Source: Lachnospiraceae bacterium
GTDB taxonomy: Bacteria > Bacillota_A > Clostridia > Lachnospirales > Lachnospiraceae
Direction of reading: 5' to 3'
Length of the DNA stretch: 44,533 bases
Assembly: GCA_017435025.1 (NCBI GenBank)
Contig: JAFSFU010000083.1
Coordinates: forward strand, 1-44,533
Shown here: positions 1-8,554 of the stretch, piece by piece
How positions within the stretch are numbered: the first letter of the stretch is position 1
Layout of the letters: every line of letters starts with the position of its first letter
Made by a program: the position numbers and the translations under genes
The notes under the pieces: model-generated
Seen by the model: only the letters and a program-made list of their open reading frames with translations
Database searches by the model: none
Told to the model about the DNA's origin: nothing

Positions 1-2361
1 AAGAAACAAAGATACGTCACAATGTTGGAGCAGGTACAGGTGCGCCGCTCCGAAGTCGCACAGAAGCTTTTAAAAGTTCGAAGCGATGAGGAGACGTGGG
101 AGGAGCAGATCCGGGAGAAGGAGTCCGTTTTAGAAAAGCTGGACGTGGAGATTGGAGAACTTTTGGATCATGCAGATTCTCTGGAAAATGAGGTTGACGC
201 TTCTGCGGAACAGATTCAGGAACTGAATCGTCAGTTGAGTGATATGCAGCATGATTATCATACGGCAACAACAAAGCTGGAATCTCTCCGAAACATGGCA
301 GAACGTTATGAAGGATATGGAAACAGTATCCGTCGTGTGATGGAATGCCGAGATCATGTGAAGGGGATTCGTGGAGTAGTTGCTGATCTGATCGAAGTAC
401 CGAAGCAATATGAAATTGCTATTGAGACCGCGTTGGGCGGCAGTATCCAGAATATCGTTACAGATAATGATCAGACAGCAAAGGGTCTGATTGAGCATTT
501 GAAGAAGAATAAATATGGAAGGGCCACATTTCTTCCTCTTACCAACATTAGCAGTCGTGGCGGATTTGAACAGATGCAGGCGTTGAAAGAACCTGGTGCA
601 ATTGGTATTGCAGCAGAACTTGTACAGACCGGTTCTGATTATAAGGATCTGGTTCGATATCTGTTGGGTAAAGTTCTTGTTGTTGATCATATCGATCATG
701 CGCTTGCAATCGCAAGAAAATATCGCCACAGTATTCGCATTGTAACGCCGGATGGAGAATTATTAAGCCCAGGCGGCTCTCTTAGCGGTGGTGCTTATAA
801 AAATGCAAGCAATCTTCTCGGCAGAAAACGTGAAATGGATGAATTGGAATTGGTTCGCTCCGATGCATTGAAACGTGTGGATGAAATTCAAAAGGATCTT
901 GTGCTTCAGGAAAGCATCCTGGATGAAAAATCTGAGGAGTTGGCACAGACCAATAAAATACTGCAGGCGAAATATCTGGAAGAAAATACGGCGAGAATAT
1001 CGCTTGATCAATTGTGTGATAAGAAAGAAGAACTTGGTGAATCTTCCGAAGATATGGTACTGGAGAATCGACAGCTGGAAGAACAGCTTCATGAAATCAA
1101 TGAGAGTATTCTTGCGGTTGTTTCTGAAATTGAAAAGCTGGATGAAGAAAACCTGCATCGTGAAGAGCAGATTGCAAAGGATTCAGTGGCTCTTGAGGAA
1201 GCAAAGGCAGCGAGAGAGGCCGCTTCGAAAGACCTGGCTGACACTCAGCTTCGCGGTGCATCTCTCAGCCAGCAAATATCTTTTATTTCTGAGAATTTAA
1301 AGCGTGTAAAAGAGGAGTCTTCCAGATTGGAGAGTGAAAGATCATCTCTGAATCTTGGTTCCTCCGGCAGCGATGAGAGTATAAGAAGTAAACGGGAAGA
1401 AATTGAAAAACTGACAGATCAGATTGAGGCGATTCGAAAGATCGCAGATGACTACAAGGCTGAATGGAAATTAGCACAGGAAGAAAAAGAGGCAATTTCA
1501 GCCGGTCAGAAGCAATTTTTTGATAAGAGAGAGGCGTTGACAGAGCGAATTTCTGCCCTCGATAAAGATCTGTTCCGTTTGCAGAATCAGAAAGAAAAGC
1601 AGGAAGAGAAGCGAGATTCCTTCGTAGATTATATGTGGAATGAATATGAACTGACTTATTCCACTGCTTTAGAGTTGAAGGATGACACACTGCATTCGGT
1701 CGCAGACATGAGACGTCAGATCAATGACCGTAAGAATAGTATTAAGGCATTGGGACATGTAAATGTCAATGCAATTGAAGATTATAAAGAGATTTCGGAA
1801 CGTTACACGTTTATGAAAACGCAGCATGACGATCTCGTGACTGCACAGGAAGCTCTTTATAAAATCATTGAGGAGCTGGATTCTGGTATGCGGAAACAGT
1901 TCTCTGAAAAATTTGCACAGATAAGAACTGAATTTGACCGCGTATTCAAGGAATTGTTTGGAGGAGGACATGGTACTCTTGAATTGCTGGAAGATGCAGA
2001 TATTCTGGAAGCAGGCATTCAGATCATTTCTCAGCCTCCGGGCAAAAAACTGCAGAATATGATGCAGATGTCCGGCGGTGAAAAAGCACTGACTGCCATT
2101 GCTTTACTGTTTGCAATTCAGAATCTGAAGCCTTCTCCGTTCTGTCTTTTGGATGAGATTGAGGCAGCACTGGATGATTCAAACGTAGACCGGTATGCAA
2201 AATATTTACATAAGCTGACGAAACATACGCAGTTTATTGTTATTACACACAGACGAGGTACTATGGTTGCAGCTGACCGTCTGTATGGTATTACCATGCA
2301 GGAAAAAGGTGTTTCAACACTGGTATCTGTAAATCTGATTGAAAATGATCTTGATAATTAG
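1..2361 (+). CDS. smc: Chromosome segregation ATPase SMC (3' part, start outside window)
   Basis: SMC makes the long coiled-coil ATPase arms of bacterial condensin and compacts and segregates the chromosome. The reading frame is open from base 1 (K-K-Q-R-Y-V-T before the first Met at base 22), so this is a 5'-truncated gene: 786 residues are visible of a usual length near 1190. The N-terminal Walker A head is missing. Visible in order are a coiled coil, a hinge at about residues 105-265 ending in the glycine-rich stretch GGSLSGGAYKNASNLLGRK, a second long coiled coil rich in E, K and Q, and the C-terminal ATPase head. The head has the ABC signature MSGGEKALTA (about residue 690) and the Walker B/D-loop LLDEIEAALDD. 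ftsY follows after 12 bases, the usual Firmicutes smc-ftsY order, so the two are probably co-transcribed. Confidence 0.96.
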   Translation, partial: KKQRYVTMLEQVQVRRSEVAQKLLKVRSDEETWEEQIREKESVLEKLDVEIGELLDHADSLENEVDASAEQIQELNRQLSDMQHDYHTATTKLESLRNMAERYEGYGNSIRRVMECRDHVKGIRGVVADLIEVPKQYEIAIETALGGSIQNIVTDNDQTAKGLIEHLKKNKYGRATFLPLTNISSRGGFEQMQALKEPGAIGIAAELVQTGSDYKDLVRYLLGKVLVVDHIDHALAIARKYRHSIRIVTPDGELLSPGGSLSGGAYKNASNLLGRKREMDELELVRSDALKRVDEIQKDLVLQESILDEKSEELAQTNKILQAKYLEENTARISLDQLCDKKEELGESSEDMVLENRQLEEQLHEINESILAVVSEIEKLDEENLHREEQIAKDSVALEEAKAAREAASKDLADTQLRGASLSQQISFISENLKRVKEESSRLESERSSLNLGSSGSDESIRSKREEIEKLTDQIEAIRKIADDYKAEWKLAQEEKEAISAGQKQFFDKREALTERISALDKDLFRLQNQKEKQEEKRDSFVDYMWNEYELTYSTALELKDDTLHSVADMRRQINDRKNSIKALGHVNVNAIEDYKEISERYTFMKTQHDDLVTAQEALYKIIEELDSGMRKQFSEKFAQIRTEFDRVFKELFGGGHGTLELLEDADILEAGIQIISQPPGKKLQNMMQMSGGEKALTAIALLFAIQNLKPSPFCLLDEIEAALDDSNVDRYAKYLHKLTKHTQFIVITHRRGTMVAADRLYGITMQEKGVSTLVSVNLIENDLDN

Positions 2362-2373
2362 TGGGGGGATTTC

Positions 2374-3312
2374 ATGGAAGAGAAGAAAAAAGGATTCTTT
2401 TCCCGTCTGGTAGCGGGATTATCCAAAACAAGAGAGAATATCGTATCCGGTATGGATTCCATTTTTTCGGGATTTTCATCCATTGATGATGATTTTTACG
2501 AGGAACTGGAAGAAACCCTGATTATGGGCGATATGGGTATGCAGACGACAATGGCTGTTATCGACGAGTTGAAAAAGACCGTAAAGGAACAGCATATTAA
2601 GGACCCTGCGCAGTGTCGCCAGGCTCTGATCGACAGTATTCAGAAAAAAATGGATCTGGGTCCGAATGCTTACGAATTTGAAAATCGTAAATCTGTTGTA
2701 CTTGTCATCGGTGTCAATGGAGTTGGCAAGACCACTTCCATCGGCAAACTGGCAGATCAGTTAAAGGATGACGGAAAGCGTGTGCTTTTAGCTGCTGCTG
2801 ATACATTCCGTGCCGCTGCGATCGATCAGCTGGCCGAGTGGGCCAATCGTGCAGGCGTTGAACTGATTGCGCAGAAAGAGGGCTCTGACCCGGCTGCGGT
2901 TATCTATGATGCGATTGCTGCTGCAAAATCAAGAAATGCAGATGTACTGATCTGTGATACAGCCGGTCGACTTCATAACAAGAAAAATCTGATGGAAGAG
3001 CTGAAAAAGATCAATCGAATCATCGACAAAGAGTATCCGGAAGCATATCGTGAAACACTTGTTGTTCTCGATGGTACGACCGGCCAGAATGCTCTTGTTC
3101 AGGCGAAACAGTTTATGGAAGCAGCTGATATTACCGGTATTATTCTTACAAAGCTGGACGGTACTGCAAAAGGCGGAATTGCTGTTGCGATTCAGTCTGA
3201 ACTTGGTATCCCTGTAAAATATGTGGGTGTCGGTGAAAAGATCGATGATCTTCAGAAGTTCAATTCTCATGATTTCGTAAATGCGCTGTTCCAGACAACA
3301 AAAGAGGCATAG
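2374..3312 (+). CDS. ftsY: Signal recognition particle receptor FtsY
   Basis: FtsY is the membrane-associated SRP receptor GTPase. It docks Ffh-ribosome complexes at the Sec translocon. The 312-residue protein is the short form without a long acidic A domain. It starts with a basic amphipathic stretch (MEEKKKGFFSRLVAGL), followed by the helical N domain and the GTPase G domain. Visible motifs are the P-loop GVNGVGKT (about 113-120), the SRP-GTPase insert motif DTFRAAA (about 143-149), DTAGR (about 197), and TKLDGTAKGG near residue 260. The start is supported by a G-rich ribosome binding site six to ten bases upstream. Its partner Ffh is encoded in this window at 26863. Confidence 0.97.
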   Translation: MEEKKKGFFSRLVAGLSKTRENIVSGMDSIFSGFSSIDDDFYEELEETLIMGDMGMQTTMAVIDELKKTVKEQHIKDPAQCRQALIDSIQKKMDLGPNAYEFENRKSVVLVIGVNGVGKTTSIGKLADQLKDDGKRVLLAAADTFRAAAIDQLAEWANRAGVELIAQKEGSDPAAVIYDAIAAAKSRNADVLICDTAGRLHNKKNLMEELKKINRIIDKEYPEAYRETLVVLDGTTGQNALVQAKQFMEAADITGIILTKLDGTAKGGIAVAIQSELGIPVKYVGVGEKIDDLQKFNSHDFVNALFQTTKEA

Positions 3313-3360
3313 TGATTCAGCTTTGTTTGATGGGGACAACAGATGAAAGGGGAACTGTCT

Positions 3361-4611
3361 ATGGATGTTAGAGGGACACAGGCAGCTTTAAAGAAGAATA
3401 TCGTTTATTTCGTTCGTTGGACGTGCATATCGGCGATTATGGGTGTGCTCTGCGGACTTGTTGGCTCAGCATTTGGACATGGAGTTGCATATTCGCAGCA
3501 ATTCTTTCGTAATCATGATTTCATGCTGTATCTGATGCCGATTTCAGGTGTTTTGATCATTGGTGTTCACAAACTTCTGCATCAGGTGGGAAACAAGGGA
3601 ACAAATGTAATTATCGATTCTATCTCTGGTTCGGAAAAGATTCGGATAACCACGCTGCCTACAATTTTTATTTCAACAATCTTGAGCCATATGGTGGGGG
3701 CATCAGCTGGTAAAGAGGGTGCGGCTCTTCAGATTGGCGGCAGTATTGGTGATTTCCTTGCAGATATACTCAAGCTGGATGAACGCGACAAAAAAGTTGT
3801 GATCATGTGCGGAATGAGCGGTTGTTTTGGAGCGATATTCGGAACGCCATTGGCAGCTTCGATGTTCGGCATGGAAGTGATCAGTATCGGTGTTGCATAT
3901 TATGCAGCTCTGGTGCCATGTGTGTTTGCTGCGTTCGTTGGTGCTGAGGTATCTCATGCATTGGGATTGCATGCAGAGACGTTTACAATTCTTCATGTAC
4001 CGGGGTTTAAAATAGCAACCGGGTTCTATGCTGTTTGTATTGGAATTCTTGGAGCTGTAGTAAGCATTTGTTTTTGTCTGCTTCTTCATGAATCTCACAA
4101 GTTATATCATCACGCATTTAAAAACCTATATGTGCGCGTGATCGCTGCTTCTGTTTTGTTTATCATACTGACGTTTCTATTTGGAAGAGATTACTGTGGT
4201 GCCGGATTCAATCTGGTTGAAGAAGCCATGCATGGGGAGAGTGCCTATGAGGCGTTTCTCCTAAAAATGCTGTTTACCGCGGTTGCTTTAGGCGGCGGTT
4301 TTAAAGGCGGTGAGATTGTGCCGACACTTGCTATTGGTGCTACTTTGGGTGCGACTTTTGGAAATTTGGTTGGATTTGAGCCTTCTCTCTGTGCGGCATG
4401 CGGTATGCTTGGGCTTTTTGTCGGCGCGACAAACTGTCCGGTTGCGACTATGTTTCTTGGATTCGAATTGTTTGGATTTGAGGCCATGCCGTATTTCGCA
4501 TTGACGGTTGCAGTAAGTTTTGCTTTGTCCGGCTATTATGGTTTATATAGCAGTCAGAAGTTTACCTATTCAAAGACAAAAACAGAGTTTATAAATATTA
4601 GAGCACATTGA
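3361..4611 (+). CDS. CLC-family anion/proton antiporter, possibly fluoride-exporting type
   Basis: This is a polytopic membrane protein of the CLC chloride channel/antiporter family, about 416 residues with some ten hydrophobic segments. The CLC pore motif GKEGAALQIGGSIG is present near residue 120, with its gating glutamate. The usual serine motif GSGIP is not visible; the equivalent region reads GNKGTN. The C-terminal segment has TNCPVATMFLGFELFG. From memory of the family, these departures resemble the fluoride/proton CLC subgroup more than ClcA, but this is inference. An in-frame ATG lies at 3343, but the AAAGGGGA sequence fits 3361 better as a ribosome binding site. No fluoride riboswitch was seen upstream. 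It lies 48 bases after ftsY and may be read through from it. Confidence 0.85.
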   Translation: MDVRGTQAALKKNIVYFVRWTCISAIMGVLCGLVGSAFGHGVAYSQQFFRNHDFMLYLMPISGVLIIGVHKLLHQVGNKGTNVIIDSISGSEKIRITTLPTIFISTILSHMVGASAGKEGAALQIGGSIGDFLADILKLDERDKKVVIMCGMSGCFGAIFGTPLAASMFGMEVISIGVAYYAALVPCVFAAFVGAEVSHALGLHAETFTILHVPGFKIATGFYAVCIGILGAVVSICFCLLLHESHKLYHHAFKNLYVRVIAASVLFIILTFLFGRDYCGAGFNLVEEAMHGESAYEAFLLKMLFTAVALGGGFKGGEIVPTLAIGATLGATFGNLVGFEPSLCAACGMLGLFVGATNCPVATMFLGFELFGFEAMPYFALTVAVSFALSGYYGLYSSQKFTYSKTKTEFINIRAH

Positions 4612-4657
4612 GAATGATGCTGTGATTGTTAATGACTCATCAGTTGAAAAGAAACTC

Positions 4658-4685
4658 TTGACAAAACGTTCGAAAATGCTATACT
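4658..4685 (+). promoter_or_regulatory. Sigma-A type promoter of the thrS T-box transcript
   Basis: A perfect -35 box TTGACA (4658-4663) is followed after 16 bases by TATACT (4680-4685). Transcription should begin near 4692, just before the T-box leader. Confidence 0.8.
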
Positions 4686-4691
4686 TGAAAA

Positions 4692-4960
4692 CAAGTGAAA
4701 AATCCAACACGTTGACAGGAAGAGTAGATTGTGTGTAATGTCCAGAGAGGAATACATTTGCTGAGAGTATTCTACAGGAGCACATTTGAAGACCACCCTG
4801 GAGTGGCCCTTAATCGGGTCCGGTGATTCCGTTATAATCGTAAATGAAGTGGTACAGATATTTGTATTTTTAATATAAATTATGTGTACAATCGGGGTGG
4901 AACCGCGAGTAAAGAATCGTCCCTTGATATGTCTTTTTGGCGTATCAAGGGATTTTTTTC
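4692..4960 (+). promoter_or_regulatory. T-box riboswitch leader (threonine) of thrS
   Basis: This leader RNA binds uncharged tRNA-Thr and chooses between terminator and antiterminator. The diagnostic T-box sequence GGTGGAACCGCG is at 4896-4907. The stem I element AGAGAGG is near 4744, and a candidate specifier ACC (Thr) lies at 4792-4794, preceded by GAAG; the next triplet is also ACC, so the amino acid call does not depend on the exact register. A strong terminator follows at 4921-4959. The downstream gene is thrS, which agrees with the specifier. The 5' boundary is inferred from the promoter. Confidence 0.92.
4921..4959 (+). terminator. Regulated intrinsic terminator of the thrS T-box
   Basis: CCCTTGATATG (4921-4931) pairs with CGTATCAAGGG (4941-4951), an 11-bp stem with one G-T wobble. 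A run of seven T follows at 4953-4959. When tRNA-Thr is uncharged, the T-box sequence upstream should disrupt this stem. Confidence 0.9.
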
Positions 4961-5041
4961 GCTAATATCGTTGCGCAGCAGCGAGATAATGGCATCGGTA
5001 TGATGTGAACGTATCAGGAAAAGATAAAAGGAGAATGAATT

Positions 5042-6973
5042 ATGAAGATCACATTAAAAGATGGCTCTGTAAAAGAGTACGCACAGGCAATGGCGCTCAT
5101 TGATATTGCAAAAGATATCAGCGAAGGCCTTGCAAGAATGGCATGTGCAGCTGAAATGAACGGTGAAGTGGTTGATTTAAGAACAATCGTTGATGCAGAC
5201 TGCGAACTCAGCATTTTAACAGCGAAGGATGCAGAAGGTCTTGCAGCACTTCGTCACACAGCGAGCCATGTAATGGCGCAGGCAGTAAAGAGATTATGGC
5301 CAAGCGCAAAACTGGCAATCGGTCCGTCCATCGCTGATGGTTTCTATTATGATATTGATTTTGCAGAGCAGATTTCTGCAGATGATCTTCCAAAGATTGA
5401 AGCTGAGATGAAGAAAATCATCAAAGAAGCTCTTCCGCTGGAGCGCTTCGAACTTCCGAGAGAGGAAGCAATCGCATTTATGAAAGAAAAAGAGGAGCCA
5501 TATAAGGTAGAACTGATCGAAGACCTTCCGGAAGGTTCTGTTATCAGTTTCTATAAACAGGGCGAGTTCGTTGACCTCTGTGCTGGCCCGCACGTAATGA
5601 GCACAAAGGAAATCGGTAAGGCATTTAAGATCATGAATCTTGCAGGTGCTTACTGGCGCGGAAGCGAAAAGAATAAAATGCTTACACGTATCTATGCCAC
5701 AGCATTCGCTAAGAAAGAGGAGCTCGAAGCATACATCACAATGATTGAAGAGGCAAAGAAGCGTGATCACAGAAAGATCGGTAAAGAACTTGGTCTCTTT
5801 ATGATGAGTGAAGCAGGTCCTGGTCTTCCGTTCTTCCTTCCGAACGGTATGACTCTTAAAAATACCCTGTTGGAGTACTGGAGAGAGATCCACAAAAAGG
5901 CTGGTTATGTGGAGATTTCCACACCGATCATGTTAAACAGAACACTCTGGGAGACATCCGGTCACTGGTTTCACTATAAAGACAACATGTATACAACTAA
6001 GGTTGATGATGAGGATTTCGCGATCAAACCGATGAACTGTCCGGGTGGTGTTCTCGTGTACGCTTCCGAACCGCGTTCCTACCGTGATCTTCCGATCCGT
6101 ATGGGTGAGCTTGGTATCGTTCACCGTCACGAAAAATCCGGCCAGATGCATGGTCTGATGCGTGTTCGCTGCTTTACACAGGACGATGCACATATCTTCA
6201 TGACACAGGATCAGATCCGTGATGAGGTTAAAGGCGTTGCAGCTCTCATCGACAGCGTATACAAACTCTTTGGTTTCGAGTACCATGTAGAACTTTCCAC
6301 AAGACCGGAAGATTCTATGGGCAGTGATGAGGATTGGGAGATCGCTACAAATGCACTGCGTGATACGTTAGATGATCTTGGCCTCGATTATGTAGTTAAC
6401 GAAGGCGACGGCGCATTCTACGGCCCGAAGATTGATTTCCATCTGGTAGATGCGATCGGAAGAACATGGCAGTGTGGTACAATCCAGCTTGACTTCCAGC
6501 TTCCGCAGAGATTCGAACTGGATTACATCGGTGCAGACGGTGAGAAGCACAGACCGATCATGATCCACCGCGTAGCATTCGGTTCCATCGAGCGTTTCAT
6601 CGGTATCCTTATTGAGCACTTTGCAGGTGCGTTCCCGACATGGCTCGCTCCTGTACAGGTTAAAGTGCTTCCGATTTCTGAGAAATACGAAGCATACGCT
6701 AACAGCGTAAAAGCAGCTCTTGATGAAGCTGGTATCCGTGCTGAGATCGATATGCGTTCTGAAAAGATCGGCTATAAGATCCGTGAAGCTCAGATGAAGA
6801 AGATTCCGTACATGCTTGTTGTTGGTCAGCAGGAAGAGGCTGAGGGCAAGGTAGCAGTAAGAAGCCGCTTCAAAGGTGATGAGGGCGCTTGCGGTCTTGA
6901 TGAGTTTATCGCAAACATCAAGAAGGAAATCGCAGCAAGAGAGAATCGTCCGGTAGAAGTGAAGAGAGATTAA
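5042..6973 (+). CDS. thrS: Threonyl-tRNA synthetase
   Basis: ThrRS charges tRNA-Thr with threonine and edits mis-attached serine. The 643-residue length is normal. In order it has an N-terminal TGS domain (about 1-61), the editing domain with H72-x3-H76 and C180-x3-H184, the class II catalytic core and a C-terminal anticodon-binding domain. The zinc ligands that recognise threonine appear as Cys in MNCPGG, His in QDDAHIF and His in IMIHRVAFGSIERF. A clear AGGAG site precedes the ATG. Codon choice is strongly biased, as in highly expressed genes. Expression is controlled by the T-box leader upstream, and a terminator follows at 7031. Confidence 0.98.
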   Translation: MKITLKDGSVKEYAQAMALIDIAKDISEGLARMACAAEMNGEVVDLRTIVDADCELSILTAKDAEGLAALRHTASHVMAQAVKRLWPSAKLAIGPSIADGFYYDIDFAEQISADDLPKIEAEMKKIIKEALPLERFELPREEAIAFMKEKEEPYKVELIEDLPEGSVISFYKQGEFVDLCAGPHVMSTKEIGKAFKIMNLAGAYWRGSEKNKMLTRIYATAFAKKEELEAYITMIEEAKKRDHRKIGKELGLFMMSEAGPGLPFFLPNGMTLKNTLLEYWREIHKKAGYVEISTPIMLNRTLWETSGHWFHYKDNMYTTKVDDEDFAIKPMNCPGGVLVYASEPRSYRDLPIRMGELGIVHRHEKSGQMHGLMRVRCFTQDDAHIFMTQDQIRDEVKGVAALIDSVYKLFGFEYHVELSTRPEDSMGSDEDWEIATNALRDTLDDLGLDYVVNEGDGAFYGPKIDFHLVDAIGRTWQCGTIQLDFQLPQRFELDYIGADGEKHRPIMIHRVAFGSIERFIGILIEHFAGAFPTWLAPVQVKVLPISEKYEAYANSVKAALDEAGIRAEIDMRSEKIGYKIREAQMKKIPYMLVVGQQEEAEGKVAVRSRFKGDEGACGLDEFIANIKKEIAARENRPVEVKRD

Positions 6974-7030
6974 GGCTGATATTTCGTTCGTAAATGTAAG
7001 TTTTATCATTTCATTATAAGATCATAAAGT

Positions 7031-7082
7031 AAATGCAGTATTTTCGAACATGCTTTGTTTGAAGAATACTGCATTTATTTTT
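7031..7082 (+). terminator. Intrinsic terminator after thrS
   Basis: AAATGCAGTATT (7031-7042) pairs perfectly with AATACTGCATTT (7065-7076) around a 22-base loop, followed by ATTTTTAT. The A-rich left flank could let it work on both strands. Confidence 0.75.
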
Positions 7083-7428
7083 ATAATCCAATAATTGAAT
7101 GTAAAAGAAACTTACATAAGAATGAAATATGCACATGAAATACGCTAAATGTGCTGGAAGTATCTATATGATATTTTTACACCAATGGATACTCTAGAAC
7201 TTGTAAAATCGCGAATCATGGTTAGTAAAGTCTCTTATGAGAAAAATGAAAGTTCCAGATACCGCAAATCGCTTGTTTCACGTATCTCAAGCTTCTGTTA
7301 TTATGCATAGATACTTTGAGAGCATTAATCCGGTAAAAATCAGATATTTGAGTATCTCACAAACAAGGAATACTCTATAGATGCTAATTCATAACAATGC
7401 TTGACTTAACAATGCGTAACATATTAAC
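7083..7428. other. Gene-poor AT-rich stretch between thrS and the DUF4349 gene
   Basis: About 350 bases hold no gene that can be supported. The longest open frame is about 53 codons (7149-7310, plus strand) and has no ribosome binding site and no recognisable motif. The motif GATACTCTA/GATACTTTG recurs several times, and GCATTGTTA occurs twice on the minus strand near 7390-7415. It may be decayed sequence, but no identifiable remnant was seen. Confidence 0.5.
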
Positions 7429-8442
7429 TTACTTTTCGTTTCCATTATCGGTACCTTTCAATCCGGCATCCAAATTTTTGACCATCTTTTTCATCTTTCT
7501 TCCAGCCAGTTTCTTGCGAATGAAGAATACAACGATCAGAATGACTGCAAGTACCGGTACGAGAATCGGGATAGAAGAGATAAGGTCAACAAACAGATCC
7601 ACGCAGAATTCTTTCATTCCTTCCAGGTTTTTTGCAAATCCTTTCTGGATTCGCTCACCAACGGACTCCGGTGCGGTTGGTGTGTAGACTTTTACTTCTT
7701 CAATATTAATATGCACGGTGCTGTAATCTACCTGATTATCATAGAGACGCAGCTGGGATTCCATGGATTCCAGTTCATAGCGGATTTCTGACAGTCGTTC
7801 CTCGAGGGCGATCACGGCATCCAGTGTATCTGCTTTTTCTAATAATTCCCAGATTCGATCTTGTTCGATGGTTAATGACTTTTTGCGGCTTTCCAGATCA
7901 CTGTACTTTAATGTGACATCTGTGGTTGTTTCCGATTTGTTTGTCACATTTCCGTTTGTCTCAACGGATGTGATGAACATGTCGAGGGATGTGCTTGGAA
8001 TTCGAACGGTCATATGCGCCCAGCGTCTGGAACGGCTGCTTTGCATGCTGTTTCCGGAAATATCGGATTGTTCCACATATCCATTTAACTCTGCAATCTC
8101 TGCATTTAATGTTTCAAGAAGTGTATCAAAAGCATCTGTCTCAACATTCAAATTCACAGTTCGAATCAGCTTTCGATTGATCGCAGGTGTTGTGTTTACG
8201 GTTGAAGTGCTGTTTAGTCCACTTCCTGTATCTCCGGATTCTGACTCGACTTTCTCTAATGCAGCTTCTTCCATGACAACATCGTCAGGATAAAATTCTG
8301 GATTTGAAGACATATCCATGGCACCGGCGGCCATGGTTTCTGCTATCATATAGGATTCACTTTTGGCAGAGGCTCCGCATCCGGTCAGAAGAGTTGAGAT
8401 TAATAAAAATGATATCATTGCTCGGGTCAACTGCTTTTTCAT
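7429..8442 (-). CDS. DUF4349 domain lipoprotein
   Basis: This is a predicted surface lipoprotein with unknown biochemical role. The signal peptide ends in the lipobox LLTGC with lipidated Cys at residue 22. A Ser/Thr-rich linker follows (about 25-85). The DUF4349 domain comes next, with the typical paired sequences RKLIRTVNLNVETDAFD and ARWAHM-like TVRIPS. A coiled coil with repeated E, R and L follows (about 190-240), then a C-terminal membrane segment (about 290-312) and a basic tail, so the protein is anchored at both ends. A GGAGGAG site lies just upstream of the start on the minus strand. It sits downstream of the AAA+ regulator gene in the same direction (112 bases apart), but no functional link is evident. 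Confidence 0.85.
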   Translation of the reverse strand: MKKQLTRAMISFLLISTLLTGCGASAKSESYMIAETMAAGAMDMSSNPEFYPDDVVMEEAALEKVESESGDTGSGLNSTSTVNTTPAINRKLIRTVNLNVETDAFDTLLETLNAEIAELNGYVEQSDISGNSMQSSRSRRWAHMTVRIPSTSLDMFITSVETNGNVTNKSETTTDVTLKYSDLESRKKSLTIEQDRIWELLEKADTLDAVIALEERLSEIRYELESMESQLRLYDNQVDYSTVHINIEEVKVYTPTAPESVGERIQKGFAKNLEGMKEFCVDLFVDLISSIPILVPVLAVILIVVFFIRKKLAGRKMKKMVKNLDAGLKGTDNGNEK

Positions 8443-8554
8443 AATATTCTCCTCCCGTATTTTATTTCTATATTAAAAATACCATATAATGTATGGCAAA
8501 ACAATAGAAGTAAGAAAATATTCAGAAAATAGATTGCAATATTAAGAAAAGCCC

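Noticed and set aside
3313..3360. Fluoride riboswitch upstream of the CLC gene
   Set aside because: The gap is too short and the conserved core is absent.
5294..5893. 199-residue minus-strand ORF
   Set aside because: It is a shadow inside thrS created by its codon bias, without family resemblance.
7149..7310. 53-codon open frame on the plus strand
   Set aside because: No ribosome binding site, no recognisable motif, in an AT-rich stretch where such frames arise by chance.
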